A stretch of 64,000 bases of DNA from Serpens gallinarum (GTDB lineage: Bacteria > Pseudomonadota > Gammaproteobacteria > Pseudomonadales > Pseudomonadaceae): assembly GCF_014836765.1 (NCBI RefSeq), contig NZ_JACSQG010000002.1, positions 434,001-498,000 on the forward strand, written 5' to 3'. Below the pieces are notes generated by a model. That model was not told where the DNA came from. It saw only the letters and a program-made list of their open reading frames with translations, and made no database searches. Of this stretch, positions 17,877 through 26,433 are shown in pieces. A program made the translations under genes and the position numbers. Every line of letters begins with the position of its first letter. The first letter of the stretch is position 1.

Positions 17877-18695
17877 GTGAGTGGGCAAGGCCTGGACATC
17901 GAACTCGAACTGCTGATCGAAGCCATCTATCACCGCTACAGCTACGACTTTCGCGACTATGCGCGCGCCACGCTGATGCGCCGCGTGCAGCAGGCGTTGG
18001 TACCTCTCGGGTGTGGGGGAATCTCCGAACTGCAGGGGCGCATCCTGCACAGCGCGCAGGCGTTCATGGCGTTGCTGCAATACCTCACCGTACCCGTCAG
18101 CGGGATGTTTCGTGATCCGGCCTATTTTCGTGCTTTGCGCGAACATGTGGTGCCCCTGTTGTGCACCTACCCCTCGTTGAGAATCTGGGTCGCGGGGTGC
18201 AGTACCGGCGAGGAAGTTTATTCATTGGCCATCCTCCTGGACGAAGAAGGGCTGCTGACGCGCAGTCTGGTCTATGCCACCGACATCAATCCGCGCGCCC
18301 TGAGCAAGGCTCGGCGAGGCGTTTACCCTCTGGACAGCATGCGCCAGTGGACCGAGAACTATCAGCAATCTGGTGGGCTCGGGAGTTTTGCGGACTACTA
18401 CACGGCGGCCTACGGTGCGGCGCTGATCGACAAAGGGCTGCGCGAACGGGTGATCTACGCGGATCACAGCCTGGCCACGGATAGCGTATTCGCAGAGACT
18501 CAGCTGATTTCCTGCCGCAATGTGCTGATTTACTTCAATCGTCCGCTACAGGATCGGGCGATTGGGCTGTTTCATGAATCCCTGGGCCACCGTGGCTTCC
18601 TGGGCCTGGGCAGTCGGGAAAGCCTGGACTTCAGTCCCCACGGCCATTGCTTCGAAACGGTGGCGCGGCCCGAGCGCGTGTTCCGTAAGCGATAA
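17877..18695 (+). CDS. CheR-type protein-glutamate methyltransferase
   Basis: SAM-dependent methyltransferase of the CheR family (272 aa). The N-terminal helical domain (ELLIEAIYHRYSYDFRDYARATLMRRV) and the SAM domain (LRIWVAGCSTGEEVYSLAI, YATDINPRALSKARRGVYP, LISCRNVLIYFN) are complete. I chose GTG 17877 because GAGG lies a suitable distance upstream; GTG 17844 would overlap the kinase by more and is also possible. It sits between two kinases with no chemoreceptor and no cheB. Its target may be a kinase rather than an MCP; that is inference. Confidence 0.88.
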   Translation: MSGQGLDIELELLIEAIYHRYSYDFRDYARATLMRRVQQALVPLGCGGISELQGRILHSAQAFMALLQYLTVPVSGMFRDPAYFRALREHVVPLLCTYPSLRIWVAGCSTGEEVYSLAILLDEEGLLTRSLVYATDINPRALSKARRGVYPLDSMRQWTENYQQSGGLGSFADYYTAAYGAALIDKGLRERVIYADHSLATDSVFAETQLISCRNVLIYFNRPLQDRAIGLFHESLGHRGFLGLGSRESLDFSPHGHCFETVARPERVFRKR

Positions 18696-18785
18696 GGAAC
18701 GAGTGAAAGTGCTGTGCTGCGCTACGGTTAACGTAACCCGGTCGCCCCTATCTGGGGATGCGCGCCATTATTTGAGAGGCTGACT

Positions 18786-20003
18786 ATGCTGCGACATATT
18801 GGGCCTGCCAAGGTGCTGATCGTTGACGATATGCCAGAGAACCTCTTGGCTCTCGAAGCCTTGCTAAGCAGCGAGGTGTGTGAGGTGATCAGCGCGCGCT
18901 CCGCCGAGCAAGCGCTGGAGTGTTTGCTGATACATGAGTTCGCCCTGGCCATTCTTGATGTACAGATGCCTGGCATGGACGGCTTTCAATTGGCCGAGAT
19001 CATGCGTGGCATCGAACGCACCCGATATATCCCCATTGTCTTTGTCAGCGCCGCCGGGCTGGAGGCCAACTACGCCTTCCAGGGCTATGAAAGTGGTGCG
19101 GTGGATTTTCTGCATAAACCTCTCGATGTTCTGGCAGTGCGCAGTAAGGTAAAGGTCTTCGTGGAGGTGTTTCGCCAACGCAAGGCATTGCACGTCCAAT
19201 TGGCCGAGCTGCAGAAGAGCCGTCACGAGCAGGAGTTGCTGCTCGACGAGCTTCGCCAGACACAACGCGAGCTGCAGCAAGCGGTGCGCATGCGTGATGA
19301 CTTTCTGTCGCTGGTCTCCCATGAGTTGAAGACACCGCTCAATACGCTGATCCTGGAAACACAGTTGCGCCGCATGCACCTGCAGCGTGAAAACCAGATT
19401 GCCTTCAGTCCTTCGCAGCTCCTGACCATGGTGGAGAAGGACGAGCATCAGATTCGCAACCTGATTCGCCTGATCGACGACATGCTGGATGTCAGTTGCA
19501 TCCGCACCGGCAAACTGTCGATCCGCGCGCAGCCCTGCGACCTGGCGGAGTTGACCCGCAAGGTGCTCGACGCATTCCGCCCGCAATTGCGCCAGGCAGG
19601 CAATGAACTGCAGTGTGCTATCCAGGGGCCGGCACGCGGTTGCTGGGATGCGTTTCGCCTCGAGCAGGTGCTTGCCAACCTGCTGACCAATGCCATTCGT
19701 TACGGGCAGGGCAAGACTATCGAGGTGCGTGTCGAGCCCGGTGCCGAGACGGTACTGCTGCAGGTGCGCGATCAGGGGCCGGGCGTGGCCGCTGAGGACC
19801 GAGAGCGGATCTTCCGACAGTTCGAGCGGGGCAGTGATGGCGAAACCGTTGGCGGACTCGGCCTGGGGCTGTTTATCACAGAGCAGATCGTCAGTGCTCA
19901 CGGCGGACGGATCTGGGTTCAGGGTGAGCCGGGTGAGGGGGCCTTGTTCTGTGTTGAACTGCCCTATCAGACGCTCACCGAGGGAGCCGGGCCGGCGGTG
20001 TAA
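18786..20003 (+). CDS. Response regulator-histidine kinase fusion (REC-HisKA-HATPase)
   Basis: A 405-aa soluble protein. The N-terminal receiver (KVLIVDDMPENLLALEALL, phospho-acceptor Asp in AILDVQMPGMDG, Lys in LHKPLD) is joined by a coiled coil (about 135-170) to HisKA (LSLVSHELKTPLNTL) and HATPase (NLLTNAIRYGQGK, DQGPGVA, GGLGLGLFI). It lies 90 bases after the cheR stop on the same strand. With its own receiver upstream of the kinase core, it could take phosphate from the hybrid kinase and relay or gate kinase activity. No output domain is present, so the final target lies elsewhere. Confidence 0.92.
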   Translation: MLRHIGPAKVLIVDDMPENLLALEALLSSEVCEVISARSAEQALECLLIHEFALAILDVQMPGMDGFQLAEIMRGIERTRYIPIVFVSAAGLEANYAFQGYESGAVDFLHKPLDVLAVRSKVKVFVEVFRQRKALHVQLAELQKSRHEQELLLDELRQTQRELQQAVRMRDDFLSLVSHELKTPLNTLILETQLRRMHLQRENQIAFSPSQLLTMVEKDEHQIRNLIRLIDDMLDVSCIRTGKLSIRAQPCDLAELTRKVLDAFRPQLRQAGNELQCAIQGPARGCWDAFRLEQVLANLLTNAIRYGQGKTIEVRVEPGAETVLLQVRDQGPGVAAEDRERIFRQFERGSDGETVGGLGLGLFITEQIVSAHGGRIWVQGEPGEGALFCVELPYQTLTEGAGPAV

Positions 20004-20010
20004 TCGCCGT

Positions 20011-20403
20011 TTACTTCGGACGGTAGGCGCAGTAACCGGGACGCGGACCGATTTTCGGGTGGTTGCGGCAGGTGTCCGGGCGCAGTGCATAGACGGTACA
20101 GCGACGGGTTTTGCCGTCCAGGTACAGGCAGTCGTCGTTGGACATCTGCGCCAGGGTGAAGACGCCGTGCTTCTGGTTGAAGTGCTGCACGATGCCGTCT
20201 TTCATCAGCCGCTTGGCAATCTGTTTGGGCGGCTCTTGTGCTTCGAATGCATCCACCACCCCGAGACGGATCAGATCCTGGATGCGCACTTCCACTGGCA
20301 GGGTGCAGCAGCTGGCGTGACAGCCGTTGCACAGGCCGCTGTGGTACTTGGCCCAGGTGTCCAGGCGGTCGAGTTCGGCGGCAGCGATCAGGGTGGGTTT
20401 CAT
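20011..20403 (-). CDS. YkgJ-family cysteine-cluster protein
   Basis: A 130-aa protein with the eight-Cys pattern of the YkgJ (zinc- or iron-chelating) family: CNGCHASCC near residue 25, then CLYL, CTVYALRPDTCRNHP and CAYRP. These proteins are thought to bind Zn or an Fe-S cluster; function is unknown. It ends eight bases from the stop of the convergent receiver-kinase gene. Confidence 0.82.
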   Translation of the reverse strand: MKPTLIAAAELDRLDTWAKYHSGLCNGCHASCCTLPVEVRIQDLIRLGVVDAFEAQEPPKQIAKRLMKDGIVQHFNQKHGVFTLAQMSNDDCLYLDGKTRRCTVYALRPDTCRNHPKIGPRPGYCAYRPK

Positions 20404-20495
20404 GGAGGGATATGCAGCAAGAGGCCCGCAGGATGCGGAGAGGGCGCAGATTTTAAGGGGCGATTGCGGGCGCGGAATAGTTTTTTTGTAGGCAG

Positions 20496-20530
20496 AACAA
20501 AACAGCCCCGCATGGCGGGGCTGTTTTGTT
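20496..20530 (-). terminator. Terminator after fba
   Basis: A near-perfect hairpin (AACAAAACAGCCCCGC with GCGGGGCTGTTTTGTT, ATG loop region at 20512-20514) begins 13 bases after the fba stop. On the minus strand it ends in TTTTGTT. It terminates the tktA-epd-pgk-fba run. Confidence 0.88.
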
Positions 20531-20543
20531 AAAGCAGCAAGGC

Positions 20544-21608
20544 TCAGTTCACCTTGGCATCCAACTCGCCGCGGGCATACCGCTGGAACATGGCCTCCAG
20601 GGAGATCGGCTTGATCTTCGAGGCGTTGCCGGCGGTACCGAAGGCTTCGTAGCGGGCGATGCAGATGTCACGCATTGCAGTGACGGTCGCGGCGAAGAAC
20701 TTGCGCGGGTCGAACTCGCTCGGTTGCTGGGCCATCATGCGGCGCATGGCGCCGGTGGAAGCCAGGCGCAGGTCGGTGTCGATGTTGACCTTGCGCACGC
20801 CGTGCTTGATGCCTTCGACGATTTCCTCGACCGGCACGCCGTAGGTTTCCTTGATGTCACCACCAAACTCGTTGATGACCTTCAGCCACTCCTGCGGCAC
20901 GCTGGACGAACCGTGCATCACCAGGTGGGTGTTGGGGATGCGCTTGTGGATTTCCTTGATGCGGTCGATGGCCAGGATGTCACCGGTCGGCGGCTTGGTG
21001 AACTTGTAGGCGCCGTGGCTGGTGCCGATGGCGATGGCCAGGGCATCGACCTGGGTGCGCTTGACGAAGTCCGCGGCCTCTTCCGGGTCGGTCAGCATCT
21101 GGCTGTGGTCAAGAATGCCTTCGGCGCCGATGCCGTCTTCTTCACCGGCAGTGCCAGTTTCCAGGCTGCCCAGGCAACCCAGTTCGCCTTCCACCGACAC
21201 GCCACAGGCGTGGGCCATGGCCACGGTCTGCTGGGTCACGCGCACGTTGTACTCGTAGTCGGACGGGGTCTTGCCGTCTTCCATGAGCGAGCCGTCCATC
21301 ATCACCGAGCTGAAGCCCAGCTGGATCGAGCGCTGGCAGACGTCAGGGCTGGTGCCGTGGTCCTGGTGCATGCACACCGGGATGTGCGGAAATTCTTCGA
21401 TCGCGGCGAGGATCAGGTGGCGCAGGAAGGGCGCGCCCGCGTATTTGCGCGCACCGGCAGAAGCCTGGACGATGACCGGCGAATCGGTCTTGTCGGCCGC
21501 TTCCATGATGGCGCGCATCTGTTCGAGGTTGTTGACGTTGAATGCCGGAACGCCGTAGCCGAATTCGGCGGCGTGGTCCAGCATCTGGCGCATGCTGATA
21601 AGTGCCAT
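20544..21608 (-). CDS. fba: Class II fructose-bisphosphate aldolase
   Basis: Zn-dependent cleavage and condensation of fructose-1,6-bisphosphate (354 aa, the Calvin-type subclass). Metal ligands and signatures are visible: [68 protein letters not shown] and [13 protein letters not shown]. The start at 21608 ([15 protein letters not shown]) matches the family. Pseudomonas lacks phosphofructokinase, so this enzyme mainly runs in the gluconeogenic or cyclic direction. It is the last gene of the tktA-epd-pgk-fba cluster. Confidence 0.97.
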   Translation of the reverse strand: MALISMRQMLDHAAEFGYGVPAFNVNNLEQMRAIMEAADKTDSPVIVQASAGARKYAGAPFLRHLILAAIEEFPHIPVCMHQDHGTSPDVCQRSIQLGFSSVMMDGSLMEDGKTPSDYEYNVRVTQQTVAMAHACGVSVEGELGCLGSLETGTAGEEDGIGAEGILDHSQMLTDPEEAADFVKRTQVDALAIAIGTSHGAYKFTKPPTGDILAIDRIKEIHKRIPNTHLVMHGSSSVPQEWLKVINEFGGDIKETYGVPVEEIVEGIKHGVRKVNIDTDLRLASTGAMRRMMAQQPSEFDPRKFFAATVTAMRDICIARYEAFGTAGNASKIKPISLEAMFQRYARGELDAKVN

Positions 21609-21675
21609 CTGTGTAGCTCCCAGTAGGGGTCGTTGATCGGTGCACAGCCTGCCGCAGTGACAGGCTGGGTTCAAG

Positions 21676-21773
21676 ACTTGTAAGCAGCGGCAAGCTGCAA
21701 GCCCTAAGCAGCGCGGTGTTGCTCTTGCTCTTACTTGCCGCTTGAGGCTTGCCGCTTGTGGCTGCTTTTAGGC
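21676..21773. repeat. Imperfect inverted repeat, dispersed Pseudomonas-type element (copy 1)
   Basis: The fba-pgk gap contains GCAGCGGCAAGCTGCAAG on one side and CTTGCCGCTTGTGGCTGC on the other, with an additional GAGGCTTGCCGCTTG unit. Related GCTTGCCGC/GGAGGCT words recur at 24.0 and 58.6 kb. This is the gcttgaagcttg-type intergenic repeat common in Pseudomonas genomes. It may act as a 3' mRNA stem. Confidence 0.6.
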
Positions 21774-22925
21774 GCGCTGCTCCAGCACTTCTACGGCCGG
21801 CAGTACCTTGCCTTCGACGAATTCAAGGAAGGCGCCGCCCCCTGTGGAAATGTAGGTGATCTGGTCAGCCACGCCGTACTTGTCGATCGCCGCCAGGGTA
21901 TCGCCCCCGCCGGCGATAGAGAACGCCGGGCTGGCAGCGATGGCCTGGGCCAACACTTGGGTGCCGTTGGCGAACTGGTCGAACTCGAACACGCCAACCG
22001 GACCGTTCCACAGAATGGTCTGCGAGGCCTTGAGCATTTCGGCGAACTGGCGGGCGGTCTGCGGGCCGATGTCGAGGATCATGTCGTCCTCGGCCACGTC
22101 GCCGATGGCTTTGACGGTGGCCTCGGCATTTTCAGCAAAGGCCTTGGCAACCACCACGTCCACCGGCAGCGGCACGCTGACCTTGGCGGCGATGGCCTTG
22201 GCAGTGTCGACCAGGTCGGCCTCATACAGCGACTTGCCAACCGGGTAACCGGCGGCGGCGAGGAAGGTGTTGGCGATGCCGCCGCCAACAATCAGCGAGT
22301 CGCAGATGTCGGCCAGCGAGGTCAGCACATCGAGCTTGGTGGACACCTTGGAGCCGGCGACGATGGCCACCATCGGGCGGGCCGGCTTGTCCAGCGCCTT
22401 GCCCAGCGCGTCCAGTTCGGCGGCCAGCAGCGGGCCGGCGCAGGCGACCTTGGCGAACTTGGCCACGCCGTGGGTCGAGCCTTGGGCGCGGTGCGCGGTG
22501 CCGAAGGCATCCATCACGAACACGTCGCACAGGGCGGCGTATTGCTGGGCGAGTTCATCGGTGTTCTTCTTTTCACCGTTGTTGAAGCGCACGTTTTCCA
22601 ACAGCACCAATTGACCGGCTGCTACCTCAACGCCGTTCAGGTAATCCTTGATCAGCGGTACGTCACGGCCGAGCGCCTTGCTCAGGTAGTCGGCCACCGG
22701 CTTGAGACTGTTCTCTTCGCTGAACACGCCTTCCTCGGGACGGCCCAGGTGCGAGCAGACCAGCACGGCGGCGCCTTTTTCCAGGGCCAGCTTGATAGTC
22801 GGCAGGGCGGCGAGGATGCGGGCATCGCTGGTGACCACGCCGTCCTTCACCGGCACGTTGAGGTCTTCGCGAATCAGTACGCGCTTACCCTGAAGGTCGA
22901 GGTCGGTCATTTTCAAGACGGTCAT
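21768..22925 (-). CDS. pgk: Phosphoglycerate kinase
   Basis: Interconverts 1,3-bisphosphoglycerate and 3-phosphoglycerate with ATP/ADP. It is 385 aa. Seen are [15 protein letters not shown] (N-terminal substrate signature), [55 protein letters not shown] and [13 protein letters not shown] (nucleotide site). The start at 22925 gives [11 protein letters not shown], as in relatives; MTDLDL at 22910 is an alternative. Only three bases separate it from the epd stop. Confidence 0.97.
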   Translation of the reverse strand: MTVLKMTDLDLQGKRVLIREDLNVPVKDGVVTSDARILAALPTIKLALEKGAAVLVCSHLGRPEEGVFSEENSLKPVADYLSKALGRDVPLIKDYLNGVEVAAGQLVLLENVRFNNGEKKNTDELAQQYAALCDVFVMDAFGTAHRAQGSTHGVAKFAKVACAGPLLAAELDALGKALDKPARPMVAIVAGSKVSTKLDVLTSLADICDSLIVGGGIANTFLAAAGYPVGKSLYEADLVDTAKAIAAKVSVPLPVDVVVAKAFAENAEATVKAIGDVAEDDMILDIGPQTARQFAEMLKASQTILWNGPVGVFEFDQFANGTQVLAQAIAASPAFSIAGGGDTLAAIDKYGVADQITYISTGGGAFLEFVEGKVLPAVEVLEQRA

Positions 22926-22928
22926 GGA

Positions 22929-23984
22929 TCAGTCCTTTAACGGGGTGGTGTCAGTGACGCGCAGGAAGTGTTCCGCGACGTCGAGCATGCGGTTGGCAAA
23001 GCCCCATTCGTTGTCGAACCAGGCCAGCAGGTTGACCAGGCGTGGCCCGGAGACGCGGGTCTGGCTGCCATCGACAATCGCCGAGTGCGGGTCATGGTTG
23101 AAGTCGCAGCTGGCGTGGGGCAGTTCGGTGTAATCGAGCAGACCCTTGAGCGGGCCTGTTTCGGCGGCGCTGCGCAGCACGCGGTTGATCTCGTCGGCGC
23201 TGGTGTCGCGGGCGGTCTGCAAGGTGATGTCCAGGCAGGACACGTTGACCGTCGGCACCCGAATGGCCTTGGCCTGAACGCGCCCGGCCAGTTCCGGCAG
23301 CAGGCGTTCGATGCCGCGCGCCAGCCCCGTGGACACCGGGATGACCGACTGGAAGGCCGAGCGCGTGCGGCGTAAATCGTTGTGGTGGTAGGCGTCGATC
23401 ACCGGCTGGTCGTTCATCGCCGAGTGGATCGTGGTGATCGACACATACTCCAGGCCAATCGCCTCGTGCAGCACCTTGAGCAGCGGCACGCCGCAATTGG
23501 TGGTGCAAGAGGCGTTCGACACCAGGCGTTCACGCCCGGTCAGACGGGTGTGGTTGATGCCATACACCAGGGTGGCGTCGACATCCGCCTCGCTGGCCAT
23601 GGGCTGGGAAAACAGCACCCGTGGCGCGCCGGCGTCGAGGAAACGCTGGCCGTCGGCACGGGTGTGGTAGACGCCGGAGCATTCGAGCACCAGGTCGATG
23701 CCCAAACCTTGCCAGTCGATGGCTTCCGGGGTGTCCTGGCGCAACACCTGCACGCAGGTGCCGTTCAAGTGCAGGCAATCGCCGTCGACCCGCACTTCAC
23801 CTGGAAAACGCCCATGGGTGGAGTCGAAGCGGGTCAGGTATTCGATGCTGGCCTGATCGGCCAGGTCGTTGAGCGCGATGATGTCCAGATTGCCCTGGCC
23901 ACGCTCATACAAGGCGCGCAGCACGCAACGGCCGATGCGGCCGTAACCGTTGAGGGCAACTTTGTAGGGACGATTCTGGGGCAT
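22929..23984 (-). CDS. epd: Erythrose-4-phosphate dehydrogenase (GAPDH family)
   Basis: NAD-dependent oxidation of erythrose-4-phosphate to 4-phosphoerythronate, feeding pyridoxal phosphate synthesis. It is 351 aa with Rossmann NGYGRIGR (about residues 12-19) and the catalytic SNASCTTNC. Placement between tktA and pgk is the usual position of epd; true GAPDH in Pseudomonas is elsewhere. The call as Epd rather than GAPDH rests mainly on this context plus the LYERGQGNLDIIALND-type N-terminus. Confidence 0.88.
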   Translation of the reverse strand: MPQNRPYKVALNGYGRIGRCVLRALYERGQGNLDIIALNDLADQASIEYLTRFDSTHGRFPGEVRVDGDCLHLNGTCVQVLRQDTPEAIDWQGLGIDLVLECSGVYHTRADGQRFLDAGAPRVLFSQPMASEADVDATLVYGINHTRLTGRERLVSNASCTTNCGVPLLKVLHEAIGLEYVSITTIHSAMNDQPVIDAYHHNDLRRTRSAFQSVIPVSTGLARGIERLLPELAGRVQAKAIRVPTVNVSCLDITLQTARDTSADEINRVLRSAAETGPLKGLLDYTELPHASCDFNHDPHSAIVDGSQTRVSGPRLVNLLAWFDNEWGFANRMLDVAEHFLRVTDTTPLKD

Positions 23985-24007
23985 TTGGGCCTGCCTGGTT
24001 ACACGCC

Positions 24008-24090
24008 GCTTGAAGGCCGAAGGCTGGAGGCTGGACGAAAAAGCAGCTCAGTGCCGCCTGCCGTCCATCCTCCAGCCTATCGCCTTCAGC
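24008..24090. repeat. Long imperfect inverted repeat between epd and tktA (dispersed repeat copy 2)
   Basis: Two arms of about 30 bases face each other. The left (24008-24037) reads GCTTGAAGGC..GGCTGGAGG.TGGACG and the right (24062-24090) is its near complement, with a 24-base loop. On RNA from tktA it would form a large stem-loop directly after the tktA stop, which could end or stabilise the message. Confidence 0.7.
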
Positions 24091-24095
24091 GTCTT

Positions 24096-26093
24096 TCAGT
24101 CTTCGAGAAGTTCTTCAGCAGTGCTGAGTACGTTGTCGATGGTGAAGCCGAACATCTCGAACAGCTGATCGGCCGGAGCCGATTCACCGAAGGTGCTCAT
24201 GCCGATGATGCGGCCTTCCAGGCCGACGTACTTGTACCAGAAGTCGGTGTGCGCGGCTTCGATGGCAATGCGCGCGGAAACTTCCACCGGCAGTACGGCC
24301 TGCTTGTAGGTGGCGTCCTGGGCGTCGAACACAGTGGTCGACGGCATGGACACCACGCGCACCTGGCGACCCTGTGCGCTGAGCTTCTCCCAGGCCTGTA
24401 CGGCCAGGCCGACTTCCGAGCCGGTGGCGATGAGGATCAGTTCCGGCTCGCCGGCGCAGTCCTTCAGCACATAACCACCGCGGGCGATGTCGGCCAGCTG
24501 CTGGTCGTTGCGCGCCTGATGGTTGAGGTTCTGACGGCTGAAGACCAAAGCGCTCGGACCATCGTTACGCTCGATGGCGTATTTCCAGGCGACCGCGGAT
24601 TCCACCGCGTCGGCCGGACGCCAGCAATCCAGGTTCGGCGTGCCGCGCAGGCTGGCCAGCTGCTCGATGGGCTGGTGGGTCGGGCCGTCTTCGCCCAGGC
24701 CGATGGAGTCGTGGGTGAACACGTAGAGCACGCGCTTTTTCATCAGTGCCGACATGCGCACCGCGTTGCGCGCATATTCCATGAAGATCAGGAAGGTCGC
24801 GCCGTAGGGAATGAACCCGCCATGCAGCGCCACGCCGTTCATGATTGCGCTCATGCCGAATTCGCGTACGCCGTAGTGCACGTAGTTGCCAGAGGCGTCA
24901 CCGTCCACCAGGGACTTGCAGCCCTTCCAGATCGTCAGGTTAGAGCCGGCCAGGTCAGCCGAGCCACCGAGGAATTCCGGTAGCAGTGGGCCGAAGGCGT
25001 TCAGGGTGTTCTGGCTGGCCTTGCGGCTGGCAATGGTTTCGCCCTTGGCGGCCACGTCCTTGATGTAGGCGGCGGCCTGCTCGGCAAAGTTGGCCGGCAG
25101 TTCGCCGGCCATGCGCCGGGTGAACTCGGCGGCCAGTTCCGGGAACTCGGCGGCGTAGGCGGCGAAGCGCTGGTTCCACTCGTTTTCGCGGGCGACGCCG
25201 GCTTGCTTGGCGTCCCACTCGGCGTAGATCTCGGTGGGGATTTCGAAGGGCGCGTGGTTCCAGTTCAGCGCGGCGCGGGTGGCGGCGATTTCGTCGTGGC
25301 CCAGCGGTGCGCCGTGGCTCACTTCCTTGCCGGCCTTGTTGGGCGAACCGAAGCCAATGGTGGTCTTGCAGCAGATCAGCGTCGGGCGATCGCTCTTGCG
25401 CGCGGTTTCGATGGCCAGGGTGATTTCGTCGGCATCGTGGCCGTCGACGTTGCGGATCACCTGCCAGCCGTAGGACTCGAAGCGGCGCGGGGTGTCGTCG
25501 GTGAACCAGCCTTCGACCTCGCCATCGATGGAAATACCGTTGTCGTCCCAGAACGCGGTCAGTTTGCCCAGGCCCAGGGTGCCGGCCAGCGAGCAGACTT
25601 CATGGCTGATGCCTTCCATCAGGCAGCCGTCACCGAGGAACACATAGGTGTGGTGATCGACAATGTTATGGCCGGGGCGGTTGAACTGCGCGGCCAGCAC
25701 TTGTTCGGCGAGGGCGAAACCCACGGCATTGGCGATGCCCTGGCCGAGCGGGCCGGTGGTGGTCTCGACGCCGGCGGTGTAGCCGTATTCCGGGTGACCG
25801 GGGGTACGGCTGTGCAGCTGGCGGAAATTTTTCAGGTCCTCGATGCCCAGGTCATAGCCGGTCAGGTGCAGCAAGGAATAGATCAGCATCGAGCCGTGAC
25901 CATTGGACAGCACGAAGCGGTCGCGGTCCGCCCATTGCGGGTTCACCGGGTTGTGCTTGAGGTAATCGCGCCACAGCACTTCGGCGATATCCGCCATGCC
26001 CATGGGGGCACCCGGGTGGCCGCTGTTGGCTTTTTGCACAGCATCCATGCTGAGGGCACGAATGGCATTGGCTCGCTCACGACGGCTGGGCAT
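24096..26093 (-). CDS. tktA: Transketolase
   Basis: Thiamine-diphosphate enzyme of the pentose phosphate pathway, moving two-carbon units between sugar phosphates (665 aa). Features are the N-terminal [13 protein letters not shown], the ThDP motif [29 protein letters not shown] (GDG...N), and the pyrimidine domain [24 protein letters not shown] placed the start at 26093 ([18 protein letters not shown]); upstream in-frame residues show no similarity. First gene of tktA-epd-pgk-fba. Confidence 0.97.
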   Translation of the reverse strand: MPSRRERANAIRALSMDAVQKANSGHPGAPMGMADIAEVLWRDYLKHNPVNPQWADRDRFVLSNGHGSMLIYSLLHLTGYDLGIEDLKNFRQLHSRTPGHPEYGYTAGVETTTGPLGQGIANAVGFALAEQVLAAQFNRPGHNIVDHHTYVFLGDGCLMEGISHEVCSLAGTLGLGKLTAFWDDNGISIDGEVEGWFTDDTPRRFESYGWQVIRNVDGHDADEITLAIETARKSDRPTLICCKTTIGFGSPNKAGKEVSHGAPLGHDEIAATRAALNWNHAPFEIPTEIYAEWDAKQAGVARENEWNQRFAAYAAEFPELAAEFTRRMAGELPANFAEQAAAYIKDVAAKGETIASRKASQNTLNAFGPLLPEFLGGSADLAGSNLTIWKGCKSLVDGDASGNYVHYGVREFGMSAIMNGVALHGGFIPYGATFLIFMEYARNAVRMSALMKKRVLYVFTHDSIGLGEDGPTHQPIEQLASLRGTPNLDCWRPADAVESAVAWKYAIERNDGPSALVFSRQNLNHQARNDQQLADIARGGYVLKDCAGEPELILIATGSEVGLAVQAWEKLSAQGRQVRVVSMPSTTVFDAQDATYKQAVLPVEVSARIAIEAAHTDFWYKYVGLEGRIIGMSTFGESAPADQLFEMFGFTIDNVLSTAEELLED

Positions 26094-26433
26094 CGCTAAT
26101 CTCCTGCGGGGGCTGTTCTGAATCGAAGGGGGCGGAAAAGTCGGGCATTTTCGCCCACGACGGGGGGGAGGGCAATCGGAGAAGACGTATGGGGCTGGAA
26201 GTTTGGGCATAAACGCGTGTAGACGTTGAAAAACCCGGTAGATGAGGCAGGCGCATAGTGTTTTCGAGGCGAAAGGGGAGCCCGGTGGTCTGCACGCCAG
26301 GACCGAGCTCCAGCCCACGATCGAACTCAAGCAAGGCGCAGGATGGTCGATACAACAAAAGGAATTGCGACAGTGGCAGGACAAGAAAAAACGCCCCGCG
26401 CGTCCGCTCCTTTAAGCTGCGGGGATTTTTTCG
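26094..26433. other. 340-bp divergent spacer between tktA and the chemoreceptor gene
   Basis: No gene is supported. It must hold the tktA promoter (minus strand) and the chemoreceptor promoter (plus strand), but I cannot pick either with confidence. The only strong structure is the terminator-shaped hairpin at its right end, next to the chemoreceptor start. Confidence 0.5.
26386..26431 (+). promoter_or_regulatory. Terminator-shaped hairpin abutting the chemoreceptor start codon
   Basis: An A run, CCCCGC (26394-26399), a 19-base loop, GCGGGG (26419-26424) and ATTTTTT lead directly to the ATG at 26434. The GGGGA that would serve as ribosome site is inside the stem. It may be a terminator of an upstream plus-strand RNA, an attenuator, or a structure that masks translation. 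Confidence 0.5.

Noticed and set aside
18703-18783. A 26-residue frame after cheR as a real peptide gene or cheB remnant
   Set aside because: There is no ribosome site of note and no similarity to CheB that I can see; kept only as a low-interest observation about the gap.
20526-21626. A 366-codon open frame on the plus strand
   Set aside because: It is antisense to fba, full of Val/Gly/His-rich shadow sequence, with no domain.
23382-24983. A 533-codon open frame on the plus strand across epd and tktA
   Set aside because: It is antisense to two well-identified genes and crosses their intergenic repeat, so it is a high-GC artefact.
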